Below are positions 1-10,718 of a DNA stretch of 64,000 nucleotides, in pieces (within the stretch, counting starts at the first letter, position 1; each line of letters begins with the position of its first letter). The position numbers and the translations under genes are program-made. The stretch is from Deinandra increscens subsp. villosa (taxonomy: Eukaryota; Streptophyta; Magnoliopsida; Asterales; Asteraceae): NCBI GenBank assembly GCA_039602395.1, contig JBCNJP010000017.1:11992315-12056314 (forward strand). Direction: 5' to 3'. Under the pieces are notes generated by a model. It searched no databases and was not told the DNA's origin. It saw only the letters and a program-made list of their open reading frames with translations.

Positions 1-531
1 CCCATTGGAGATTTCTGCGGAAAGAATCTTCATCAGCAACTATGCCAGCCAGTCAAGAAGAAGAATTTCAAAGATTGAAGACATTTAATATCACAAGCCT
101 AGGGGAAGATTGTAGAGGCTAGATTATGAGGCTTGTAATATTAAATTAGTTGGGCTGGGCTTAGTGGGTTTATTTAGATTAGTAAACTAGTTTGGTTGGG
201 TTTACTATTGGGCTTGGGTTTATGATTAGGGTTTAAGAGCCCAATAGTAAACTCATGGGATGGCTATATAAACCCCATGAGTTCACTATTCAAAGGGTTG
301 GTCGATTACGATTCTTAGAAGGCTGCCATTTAGTGTTTACGATCGTAATCGTAAACCCAAGATTAGAAAGAGTTTGCGATTTCTTGTTTTGTACCCGACA
401 AGCTTTCTTGTGTGCAAAGATCAAGTATTCTTCGTGTTTCTTCTCTTTTCTATCTTGAATCAATCATAAACGAGGATTCCGCACTCGTTTGTGATTAAAA
501 TATCGTGTTCAGGAGTTTTTCAGGACCTACA
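1..531 (+). mobile_element. LTR fragment, left copy (copia-like)
   Basis: The 3' half of an LTR cut by the window edge. It aligns with 1353-1933, including the 'tcacaagcctaggggaagat' block, a TATA-like box (ctatataaacccc, about 263) and a shared end ggacctaca. A hairpin in the presumed transcribed leader (335-356) is kept in both copies although its loop differs. Similarity is only moderate, with several indels, so this is either an old LTR pair or two insertions of one family. The superfamily is not proven because no coding region is present. Confidence 0.7.
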
Positions 532-902
532 ACTCATTATAGCAGCATTAGAACCGGCTCGCGGAACTCTATGATCTTAGCTTTTTGGAGTTTAGTTTTT
601 GTGATTAAGCTTTAGGTTATTGAATTTTTGTTTTCTAGCTCATTGTGTCTTTTTTGCTCATTACTGTCTAATATGCTTGTTATTGTTTTCTAGTGTTTAG
701 CTTTATGGTTTATGATTTGGGTTTAGGGTATAGCTTTAGGGTTTACCTTTGGAAAATTGAATTTTAATAATACAAGTTTTACCTAGATGGTCGATAATAA
801 TACGAAACATGAAAATTTCCCTAATAATACGAGTTTTCAAGGTATTGGATTATAATGATACACCGTTAGATTTTTACTAACGGTAGAGTATATTTTTTCA
901 AA
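532..902 (+). mobile_element. Short non-coding interior between the two LTRs
   Basis: About 370 bases of T-rich DNA with no reading frame of interest. No clean initiator-tRNA-Met primer site follows the left LTR, and there is no purine tract before the right LTR. This fits a strongly deleted or TRIM-like derivative, or two neighbouring LTR insertions. The text 'tagatggtcgata' near 786 recurs near 2385, so part of this stretch may be an unrelated dispersed repeat. Confidence 0.4.
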
Positions 903-1933
903 TGTGTGCCAGACAGGTTGATGATAGAAAGATGTTGCTGCTGCTCAAGTTAAAGAACCAACCGGACAAGACTTCCATCTGAAAAGCAACTGTTCAGGGG
1001 AAGTTGTTGGTATCTTTACAAGTATCCAAAAGCTTCAGAAGTTTTTCAAAGAAAATGCTCACAAGTTTAGGGGAAGCTGAAGATTTCAAGTCAATCTTTG
1101 AAAAATAAAGTGATGCAGAGAGCAGTCAGAGATCATGAAGATCCAAGTTCAACAATCAAGTTCTTCACAGTTAGGGGTTTTCAAAATTTAACCTCTAATT
1201 GTTTTGGAGATTCAAGACAGTTACCGAAGATACAGCAAGAACAGTTCTTTCAAGAAGCAAGTCAATGAGAGTCCTCCATTTCATTGCTTGTTCATTTCAA
1301 GAAGTTCAAGCTGATGCTGATCAAGAGGAAGTCCCAAGTGCCCGTCATGAAACCCATTGAAGATTTCTGCGGAAAGAATCTTCATCAGCATCTATGCCAG
1401 CCAGTCAAGAAGAAGTTTTTCAAAGATCGAAGACATTTAATATCACAAGCCTAGGGGAAGATTGTAGAGGCTAGATTATGAGGCTTGTAATATTAAATAA
1501 GTTGGGCTGGGCTTAGAGGGTTTAATTAGGATCATAGGCTAGTTTGATTATTGTATTTAGGCTAGTTTATAATTGGGCTTGGGTTTACTATTGGGTTTAT
1601 GATCCACAAGGGGCCCAATAGTAAACCCAATGGGGTGGCTATATAAACCCCACTAGACCTCCTCATTTAGGGGTTGCTGATTACGATTCTTGGAGAGGAG
1701 CCAGAGGTGTTTACGATCCAAAGTGATTACGATCGTAAACCCAAGAGAAGTGTGTTTACGATTTTCTGAGTTGTACCCGACAAGTTCATCTTGTGTGCAA
1801 GTTCAAGTTTTTATTGTTTAATAATCGTATTCTTGTGTTCTCTTCATCTTTATTCTTGAATCGGTCTTGTACAAGGATTCCGCACTTGTACTAGATTAAA
1901 ATATCGTGATTAGGTGAATTTCTCGGACCTACA
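903..1933 (+). mobile_element. LTR, right copy (about 1.03 kb)
   Basis: Begins tgtgtgccag and ends ggacctaca (TG...CA). The last 580 bases match the left copy at 1-531. It contains TATA-like ctatataaacccc (about 1640) and a 10-bp stem (1709-1718 with 1731-1740) equivalent to the hairpin of the left copy. The 5' boundary is inferred from the TG dinucleotide only, because the left copy starts outside the window. No target-site duplication can be tested. Confidence 0.6.
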
Positions 1934-2851
1934 ATAATAAGTAATCATTCAAATTAATGATATTGAGACACATAGATATTTAAATGTTTAGGATATTGTG
2001 GTGTATTATCATTTTAAGCCTTAAAACATATTAGGATATATTCCTAATTATTTATAACTCTGGAGATACATAAAATGATGATTCTAATCACGTATATCAT
2101 TACGTATTTATTCATTTCTTAGCCTTGCAACCACGTATCCACGTATATCCTTATGCATATATACATATAACTCATATATAATACATATAACACATAAATA
2201 TGCATTTCCTAATATTCTAACTTGTTAAACACATAGAATATGCCTAGTCTTATATATAAACTATCAATTACGCATTTACCTGAATCTTGGGATGTTACAA
2301 TAATTAACTAGAAAGTTTAGTTTTTTCTCTATGTTATCATTATCATGTTTGATAGTTATATACATATACTTTATAATACAACTAGATGGTCGATAGTTAG
2401 TGTTGTTGCGCTAGCATCTATTCCTTACCTGCACGTTGCTACGGGAATAATACGATTACACAAAACAGTTACATTTCACTTGTGATGTACTTCAAAGGGT
2501 AGTAAAATATGCTTGAAAGTACATGGAACAATTCAAATGTATAACTCATGATATACTTCAATGAGTAACACCATATGCTTGAAAGTTATATAATATGCTT
2601 TAAGAGTTGTACATTTCACTTGTGAAATGTATAATAAGTGAATTTCATTTGTATCGGTCAAAACAAAGAATTTCAACTGTATAGGAGAAATATTATATAA
2701 AATAGTTATATCCAGGAATACAATATATATCACGAGAAAATTGATAAACTAACAGAAAATAAGTACCGTGTTGGTTGATTGTGTCGCCGCTTAGTTATAT
2801 AAAATAGTTATATCCATACATTATTATTTATATAACGTTTTCAGATTCCAG
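1934..2851. other. AT-rich intergenic DNA, no gene seen
   Basis: Low-complexity AT-rich sequence with frequent stops on both strands. Around 2380-2455 a block with 'acctgcacgttgctacggg' could be a decayed Helitron-like terminus, but spacing and flanking bases do not fit well enough to call it. Short repeats of 'acttgtgatgta' and 'catatgcttgaaagt' occur at 2490-2600. Confidence 0.5.
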
Positions 2852-3932
2852 CTGTACACTAAGGGATTACTGTGGCTGTCGCATGTTTTTTTCCGTTGGT
2901 TGCGTCGAGCGGTGCTTAACAGTGATTGGATACGACACGTTTACTACTTCGTTCTCCTTTCTTGAATATCTGCTTTTGTCTCTCTCTTTTATTTTCGTCG
3001 CTACATACATCGACCTAGCCCTCTCTCTCTCTCTCTTCAAACGCGCTGCCGGCGACTTTTGCAGTGCATTTTTTCCGATCTGGGTGGCGATGGGAGAGCA
3101 GTTATCTTTCTTTGCTCTTTGGATCTGAGTAGAGATCTCTTTGCTCTCCGGATGTTAGCAGAATCATCGCTCTCTCTCTCTCTCCCTCTCTCTCTCTCTC
3201 TTCATATATTGAAGACGTCGTCGGGTACGTCTCTGATCGCCGATTTCTTTGTCGCAGCTGGCCGTTGTGATGACGATGTCGTATGAGGTGGTCGTTTTTT
3301 TCATTGAATCGATTTTGGGTTTGTGGGTTGTGGTATGTGCGGCTACTGCCTATTGCTAGCTTAACAGCCGTATTTGGTTACCAATTTTAGGGGTTTTCAT
3401 GAAACCCTAATTTTTTAGCACTTTGGGGTTTTGGTGAAACCTTAATCTTAGCCAGGTTTTGTTGCGATTGACTTTCTTTCGCTTTAGTTACTGTTGCTCT
3501 GGTTCTTTGACAGTGACCGGCTTTGAGGTACTAATATTTTATGGTACATGTTCCTCCTAATGTTTCTTAGAACTATTTATGTTTATGATTCATATATCCC
3601 GTTGAACATGTAATCGATTTTGAGGTTGGGTTTTCATTTTCCACTATTTTAAAGGGCTATGATATGGATCTAGAGATTGATATCGATGGTCTGAGCCTTC
3701 TTTGTTACCAAGTATGCTTCATCGTTGGTTGGTCAACGAAATTGATGTACATTTGTGTTATTTTTCAGTGATTTATCCTTTACAATGGGTGACGGTTTTG
3801 TTTGACTGATTATATCAGTATTAACTATTAAGAGGCCAACTGTACACTAAGGGGTTACTGTGGATGCCACATGTTTTTTTTTCTGTTGGCTGCCTAAGGC
3901 GGTGCTTTAATCTGATTGGATATGACACGTTT
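2852..3932 (+). repeat. Direct-repeat pair flanking a CT-rich block
   Basis: A roughly 90-base block starting ctgtacactaagg occurs at 2852-2942 and again, diverged, at 3840-3932; both run to 'gat(a/t)(c/t)gacacgttt'. Between them lie several CT microsatellites (about 3020-3040 and 3168-3202) and a GC-richer part with short open frames resembling the 5' end of a plant gene (CT-rich leader). I recognise no protein. It may be a gene fragment carried inside the Helitron that ends at 5271. Confidence 0.45.
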
Positions 3933-5238
3933 CAGTTTCTGGTACTTGTTTTGTACTGGTTTTGGTTTGTCTGGTACATGTTGTTGTAGAAATGGTTCAT
4001 CCTGTTCAAAGTAGATGTTTACTGGTCCCTAATAGTATCATGTGCTAACGATTTGCTAATTTCTGATGGCTATGAACATTAATTTGTCAACAAATAGACT
4101 AAAAGTGTTGGATGCAATGAATACTCTCAAGGCTATGATGAGAAAGCCCACTTCCCTTTATTTTTGGCAGAGGATTATGGTGAGAGGCGAGGCGATAAAT
4201 CAATCATCATTTATCGCATCCGTCACCAGGACATGTCAACAATCTGATCTAAGTCATCACGTATGGCTGCGATGATTAGGTGGGTTCTGAGCCTTCTATT
4301 GATGATTTCTTTTGTGTTTTGTCCTTTATCCTGTATTCAGGTATGGATTACAGATACATAATTTCTTATCAAATGGATAGTGTTTGTTTATGGCATCTCT
4401 CACTTTTTTTCACCGATAAAAAGGTACCCTTTACACTCCTAAATCCATAATTCCTTTTTTGTTTTTTGAGCTTTAAATTATTACATACTATGATTTGAGA
4501 ATAAGAGTATCCTTCACTTTAAATTATGAATACGGTGCCATCTATGGTGGTGATCTTGAGATTGGTATAAGCTTAAAGATGATTTGAGAGACATATGAAT
4601 TGTTCACTAACCCAAAATCTGGTAAAAGGTATTTACTTTTTATTACTTTTTATTAGTTTTGATGTTAAAGCTCCGATCAAAGAAAATTATCTATGGATGA
4701 ATAGAGTACTAACTTCTGGTTGGAACTACTTTTATAGGCAATAGAGAAGATTACAAGCCGTCTACAATTGGTATGTTTGTATTCATCTCCTTTCTTAATT
4801 TTTAAGAAAATTTGATGGTTGCTCTATGTTTTTCTTTGTATTGACACTACAGGTATGTATGTTTTTCAATTTCAAGGTTTAAAGTCCTTTTACTGTTTCT
4901 TTCACATTTAGGTCTTCTTAGGGTCGTTTTTCAATTCAATCATGTCTTCTGGATTATGATGGATATTATTTGGTAGAAATTACTCTCTTACTTTCTGTTT
5001 GCATCACCTGCAAATTTTCTTCCTGTACGTTGTACGTTCCATGCTTACTCCTATCACATTTCTATTTATCTACATTACCTATTACCTGGGTACTATGGTT
5101 TAGACTTTCATAACTGAATCAATCAAATTCGTAAGTTTAGACTTTCATAATTGAAGATACCGGTATAAATTGTACCATATTAGTAGAACAAGAATACATC
5201 AACTTAAATAAAACTAAATATCAACTTTCCAGTATTTT
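3933..5238. other. Unassigned DNA, possibly Helitron interior
   Basis: No convincing gene. A 69-codon open frame at 4066-4275 has no motif I recognise. Short exon-like pieces and pyrimidine tracts are present. The stretch leads straight into a Helitron 3' terminus, so it may be captured sequence, but no matching 5' TC end was identified. Confidence 0.35.
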
Positions 5239-5271
5239 CGACCCGCCGCAAGGTGCGGGTCGAATTACTAG
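5239..5271 (+). mobile_element. Helitron 3' terminus
   Basis: An 8-bp perfect stem (CGACCCGC at 5239-5246 with GCGGGTCG at 5255-5262, 8-nt loop) is followed five bases later by CTAG (5268-5271) and then a T. A GC-rich hairpin just inside a CTRR end, with insertion between A and T, is the defining Helitron 3' structure. The 5' end and any Rep/helicase on this copy were not found, so it is probably non-autonomous. Confidence 0.72.
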
Positions 5272-5329
5272 TACAATATACGTTTTCAAGCTTGTAGGAA
5301 TAGTGTTAATTTCTTTTTGCTATGCGTAA

Positions 5330-5735
5330 CGAATTTAGCACAAGAGCTTGTGATGTAACACATACAATCGTGTATCATAACTTTTATGTCCCGGGCTTAA
5401 TACTTTTGGCGTTTGTTTTCAAATTTTAACGTCGTTACGCAATCTTTCGTATTTCCCATTTCTTTATATAGCGTTATAGAAACTATTTTGTATGACAGGT
5501 TGTCTCTGCTGTTTTTTTGTTTTTCTTTTGTATTTATTTCAAGCGCAACAAATGTAGGCACATATGTTGGTGGTGTAATGAGTACAATTGTGCAAGATAA
5601 CTTTTAGGTAGTATGCTCAATATTTTAAGCGTTTGTCTACTAACGTTAACGTCGTTACTTAGTTTTTGTGTTTTCTTTTTCTTTACGCGGCATTATAAAA
5701 TGCAACTATTTCGTGTATCCGTGTTATCCCCGCGA
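5330..5735 (+). repeat. Diverged tandem duplication, about 230-base period
   Basis: Two related blocks (about 5350-5500 and 5575-5730) share in order: a tacaat(c/t)gtg element, ataacttttat/g, a (g/a)gcgtttgt element, 'taacgtcgttac', a ctttata/ctttacg element and aactatttcgt/ttgta. They are old copies with many differences. The end of the second (gttatccccgcgacaacac ... ctagtt) weakly resembles another Helitron tail. Confidence 0.45.
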
Positions 5736-6144
5736 CAACACATGATTAACAAATCTAGTTGATGTTAAACATAAAATAATATGAATTCAAAGTGTATAAT
5801 TAGATGCTTATGCTTTTATCGTATTACTATTCTTTTAAATGGTCAATTTGATGAAATGCGCACAAAAACCAATCCCTTAAGAAAAAGATCGAAAACATGT
5901 TTAGATCACGGTAATATATCTAACTTTATGATGTTATCTCATTTGAAATGTACGTGTCAGGAGCTTGAAATGAAACTGATATTTTTAACCTAAATTACCA
6001 GAAAACATATACCCGAATTCGTTATGGACCGGAAGAACAAATAAACTACTATACATACACAAGACTATCAGAAGATACACACTAAGGTCAAAACGAAAAA
6101 TCCTAAACCCTAAAGAATATACGATACGAATCAAATGGTAAATC

Positions 6145-6581
6145 CAATGTTTTAAAAATCGGTTTTTTAGTTGAACCGGAAAACTTTCCGAGGCCGGTTC
6201 GACCGGTCGGACCGGTTAGACCGGCCGGTTGAACCGGTTAGGGGATTTATATATATATTTTTATAAAAATGTTAATAAATTTGTACACCACAACGAAAAT
6301 AGTTAAAATACAATGATAATCCACTAAAAAATAATAGCAAATAGGTATTTCGTAACAATATATAAGTTTTAAACTTTGAAAAATAATAAAAAATAACAAT
6401 AAATTAAAAAAAAATATATATATTTTTTAAATTGTCAGAAAACCGGTTGAACCGGAGAAAACCGGAAAACCGCCCGGTTCAAAACGGTTCGGTTATGTCC
6501 AAAAAACCGAGGATTAAAAAACCGGTATGATGACCGGTTGACGGTTGAACCGGACCGGTTGAACCGGTTTTTAAAACATTG
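6145..6581. mobile_element. hAT-type MITE, 437 bp, copy 1
   Basis: Terminal inverted repeats CAATGTTTTAAAAA.CGGTT at both ends are flanked by an exact 8-bp target duplication GGTAAATC (6137-6144 and 6582-6589), the size typical of hAT elements. Both subterminal regions are packed with aaccggtt and gaccggtc motifs, a likely array of transposase-binding sites. There is no coding sequence. A second copy of the family lies at 32083-32982. Confidence 0.9.
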
Positions 6582-6589
6582 GGTAAATC

Positions 6590-7844
6590 AACACAAAAAA
6601 AGGATTAAAGATAGAAGATAGAAAACTCAAAGAGAAGAAGAAGGGATTTCTCAAATCAATCGCAACCTTTTCATTCATCAATCGGCTGTTTAAGTACAAT
6701 CAGACTTGTTTACAATAACCCCTATACTACTCAAGAATTACATTGGACCCCCTTTCACTTTTTGATACGTAATAATATATGTAGTTTACAGTCCAGAGAG
6801 AGCCACATATATGTAAGAATCTGTACTCTTTAACCACGAACCAAAAATTACAGAGAGGAAACCCATTTGGCTTCCAATTGAGATAGAGAAGATCTAAGAT
6901 TTGTGAGTAGAAGATCGAAAAACACATATGAGAGTTTGAGGAGTTTACTTCATATTTTTCATTCATCATCTTCAAAAGACCACTTACATATTTAATAATT
7001 TAAATACCAAATTGCAAATAAAAACTACACACTTCTTTGACTACCTACTACTTCCTAGAAAATACCAACCACCTGTTGACCATTGACCATGGCAATTAAA
7101 AAATATAAAAAGGAAACTTGAAAAACAATTTATGAAAACTCCATGTTATGTGTAGCTTCAGATGGTTAAGTGTCAAAATAGAGGTGAAACTTCAAAATGT
7201 GATGGTCCACCACCTGAATCATTTGATCCAGTGCATATATATAATTCTTTGTAGTCCATCTAACCATCAAAAAGTCTACCAAGCATGATCAGCAACTCAG
7301 CCCAACTTAAACACCTCCATTAAACCACACCTAGCCCAAGTTACCCATAATGAAAAGCAAAAATACAAAATATTAGAGGACAAAAATATATCACAAAGAA
7401 TTATATATATAACTTCAGAATAAATTTGAAGTAACGTAGGCATTCAAGTAACGGTGTTAAATAAAATTAACGGGGGGAGTGGTGAAAGAAAATAGGTAGA
7501 TAGTTGGGAGTGGCTTTAGCTACTTCCAGAGTTGGGAGTGTTTCTGACCAAAAAGTAACAGTTAGGATTATTTGAAGCTAATAACCTTATAATTTTAACA
7601 AAATTTTATGCTCCTTAAATCTCATTATGAATGTACAAAAGAACGTAAGGTTTAAGATTAATAAAATTTGAATTTGTATCATCAGGCATATACTTACTTT
7701 TCAATTGATGTTATTTGTTATGTAAAGAGAAGATTAATTATGAGGAAAACTGAAAATGACAATTTTCATTTGTCGCACCTTTAATATGCTCCTAAAGTAG
7801 CAATGTTATGAAATAAAAGTATGAAATGATTTTATATCCGTATT
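6590..7844. other. AT-rich intergenic DNA, no gene seen
   Basis: Both strands carry only short frames. No domain, RNA gene or clear repeat boundary was recognised. Confidence 0.5.
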
Positions 7845-8130
7845 CACTACTACAAAAAAAGCCATTTACGATGCACAATGCGCGTCATAAAGGGTTATAG
7901 ACGATGCACATTTACGCGTCAAGGAAGCCCCCGTCATAAAGAGAGATGATGCGCATTGGGCGTCATTTGCTTATGATACTCATTTATGACGCAAATGTGT
8001 GTCATAAATGTGCGTCAAAGAAGTCCCCGTCATAAAGGGAGATGACATGCAAAATGTGTGTCATCTGCTTATGACACACATTTTTGCGTGTCGTCAATGG
8101 GTGTCATGGTTAATTTTTTTTTTTTTATAG
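7845..8130 (+). mobile_element. CACTA-like terminus with subterminal repeats
   Basis: Starts CACTACTACAAAAAAAG and continues with several copies of a motif around 'gatgacgcacattgtgcgtcat' in both orientations (7868-8105), the pattern of En/Spm-type subterminal arrays. No matching opposite end was found, so this is either one end of a truncated element or a MITE whose far end has decayed. Confidence 0.6.
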
Positions 8131-8820
8131 AATTACTAGTTTTAACATTAAATAGCAATTAATCTCATAATACAAATTACAATATACATAGAACAAAATA
8201 ATGCATTTCACATATAATAAATCATGATGCATTCATAACAACATTCAAGGAAAGGTAATGATTCAAACGAAAATATAAAATGTTGATAAACTAGATGGTG
8301 ACCAGGAAACTGGCTAAGAAGTTCTGGTCCAATTAGGGAAACAAATTTTAGTAGGTTGCTATTTCATCACCTCTTGATATCCTTGTATATGCATCTGGTA
8401 ATGCAAAAGAAAAAAAAATGTATTCCTTATAGCATATTTGTAAATTAACTATCCTGATGTTGATATGTAGGGGCTACAAGACCAGATTAAACTTGTTCCC
8501 ATAGACCTTGCTAATAGACCATCATGGTACAAGGAGAAAGTTTACCCAGAAAATAGGGTAACACTTCAAATAGGGCAACACTTCTGATATATTTGTCACT
8601 ATCAAAAGTTTGCCACTATCAAAAAATTTGGCCTTAAGGCCAGTTACAAGTTTGATGTTGAAATCATGAAAAATGTTGACAAAAATCAGTAATGAGTTGA
8701 TGGCTAAATCGTCACACATGCTCTTCATAGAATTTGAACCAATAACCTTTTGGTTGGGGAGTCATCATTTTACCTCCAAACTATCCCCTCAGACTAATGA
8801 TCATGGAATTAATTGAGATA
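8131..8820. other. AT-rich DNA, no gene seen
   Basis: A pyrimidine tract is followed by AT-rich sequence. A 68-codon minus-strand frame at 8522-8728 has no recognisable motif. Confidence 0.4.
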
Positions 8821-8954
8821 TGTCACTACAAGATAAATTACTTTTAGTGACTAAAAAAAGAGTCAAAAAAGGTATAAAAAGAGTCACTAAAGCCCTAAAA
8901 ACTTTCTCCTTCTCAAATAAAAAGTGTCACTGTTGGAACCATCGCTAAATGTCT

Positions 8955-9188
8955 TTTTTGACTTCAACTTTAGTCACTAAAAGTCTAATATTTTTTTACT
9001 TTAACTTTTAGTCACTAAAAGTCTAATATTTTTTGACTTTAACTTTAGTCATTAAAAGTCCAATCTTTATTTAGTTTAACTTTAGTCACTAAAAGCCCGA
9101 TATTTGTTTACTTTAAGTTTAGTCACTAAAAGTCTGATATTTTTTTACTTTAACTTTAGTCACTAAAAGTCCAATATTGCTTTTTACT
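8955..9188 (+). repeat. Six subterminal tandem repeats of the CACTA element
   Basis: Units of about 38-43 bases follow the pattern 'actttaactttagtcactaaaagtc(t/c)(a/g)atatttttt'. Each contains the near-palindrome ACTTTTAGTGACTAAA, which also occurs at the very terminus (8838-8853). Such arrays are the expected docking sites for the En/Spm transposase. Confidence 0.8.
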
Positions 9189-9438
9189 GAAACTCACCCG
9201 CTAATTCACAATTCCTAATTCTTTCCATTCACGGTTCTAGTTGGGCCGATAAGAACCATAAAATCACTACATAAGTTGAAACTTAAAGTTTGCAAAACAC
9301 ACAAACATTTGATATTAACAACTAATGAAACAACACTATCCAAATGAAGTTTCAAATAACCAATATGGTTGCTTGTATATACTAAAGATAAAGCTTACAG
9401 ATTCTAACCCATTCGAACCATTAGAAACTCAGCATCAC

Positions 9439-10718
9439 TCATTTCTTCTTCTTGGTAGCAGATTTCCCCTTTACTTTTTTAAACCCTGATTCACTCTCCT
9501 CTCCTGCCAAAAGTTTTAATTGTTAGGAGCTCTAAGCAAATGAATAATGTTAGCTCAAAAGTCAGATCACTAATATATAGTTACACCAACTGGAAATCAG
9601 GCTAATATATGGCTGCAAAGTTCCAAAAGATTCGATTCATACTTTCTAATAAAAATATTAACATAGAAAATGATCCCCAAATTCAAGCACCTAACAATAT
9701 TTACAGAACTACAACAGAAATCAGAATAAATATAAGAAAAAAGTTTAGGAATAGAGCAAGATAACTATATCAAATATGTAATATCATAAGGAAATGCTCA
9801 CCATTGGACCTCCTCACCTCCTTGAGTTTCAGATGGTCCCTGTGACTTCATCATGTTGACTATTTCATTGCAACTTTTACAATGATAAGATAATGTTAAT
9901 AATAGATTCGTAAATTAAGTTATTTGAATCAAATTTCAGAATATAATTTTAACCTTGAAAGGTTCGTTATGTGTTCTAAAAAATATCCAAGCCAAACAGG
10001 GGATCCCCTGAATTCATCACAGAGTTGTTCCATATGAACCAATTCAAGCTATTCTAAAATCACAACTCAAAACTGTTAACCTTAGTAATGTTAATTACAA
10101 ACTCAAAACTAAAACTGTTACTAAAAAAAAGGTATCCAAAACTTGTTACTTTCATCAAACCAAAGGACTATCTTTGTAATTAACTCTATAAATAATTGTG
10201 CTAGCTTATATGATAGTTATGCAACGTATATTTGCAATTACACAAAGAATGATTACTCAAGTTATACAAGCATTGCGAGATTATACTCTTATAAAGAGAA
10301 TAAATGCTAAGATCAACCCCTCTCATGTCAACTAAGAAACGCATCAGACTTGCATCCTAAAATAACTTACAACTATAAAAAATACCAAACAAATAATTCT
10401 TAAATATTATGATGAAACATACTACATACCTTGAGATTTGAGTAGTCCCTTTGCTGCAGTTTCTCAACATCCGTTTCCTACCAATTAATTTTTTAAATTT
10501 AAAAACAATCCTAGAGCGATGTATGCATTCTATTAAGTCATCTAAAGTCAATATTATTAATTAAAAAAAGCCTTAAACTTGAAGAATTATATCAATAAAA
10601 CCGTTATCAATAATACCGTTACCCGCCTCATCTCTTTTGCATTTTGTATAAGATTGTCAAGACAATCATTAATAATCTTGAGATCCTTTGCAATTTTCGT
10701 TGTCTGGAAACCAGCCAT
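9439..10718 (-). pseudogene. Captured small lysine-rich coiled-coil gene inside the CACTA element
   Basis: Exon-like pieces on the minus strand: an ATG exon 10718-10623 (32 codons, begins MAGFQTTKIAKDLKI) with a GTAAC donor; a 16-codon exon 10477-10430 (ETDVEKLQQRDYSNLK) with AG and GTATG borders, phase 0 to phase 0; an exon around 9877-9803 (includes NMMKSQGPSETQGGEE) ending at a GTGAG donor; and a last exon ending at 9439 with a lysine-rich tail (KSATKKKK, stop). Further exon-like AG/GT pieces lie upstream near 11000-11065 and 11400. Not all phases fit, so it is probably a broken capture. I do not recognise the family. The helical, charged sequence suggests a short coiled-coil protein. Confidence 0.5.

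Noticed and set aside
2382..2455. Second Helitron end (ctag plus a gtagcaacg-type hairpin)
   Set aside because: The distance between CTAG and the hairpin is too large and the flanking base does not fit in either orientation.
4066..4275. 69-codon frame as a gene
   Set aside because: No motif, no splice or promoter context, and it sits in DNA that looks like Helitron interior.
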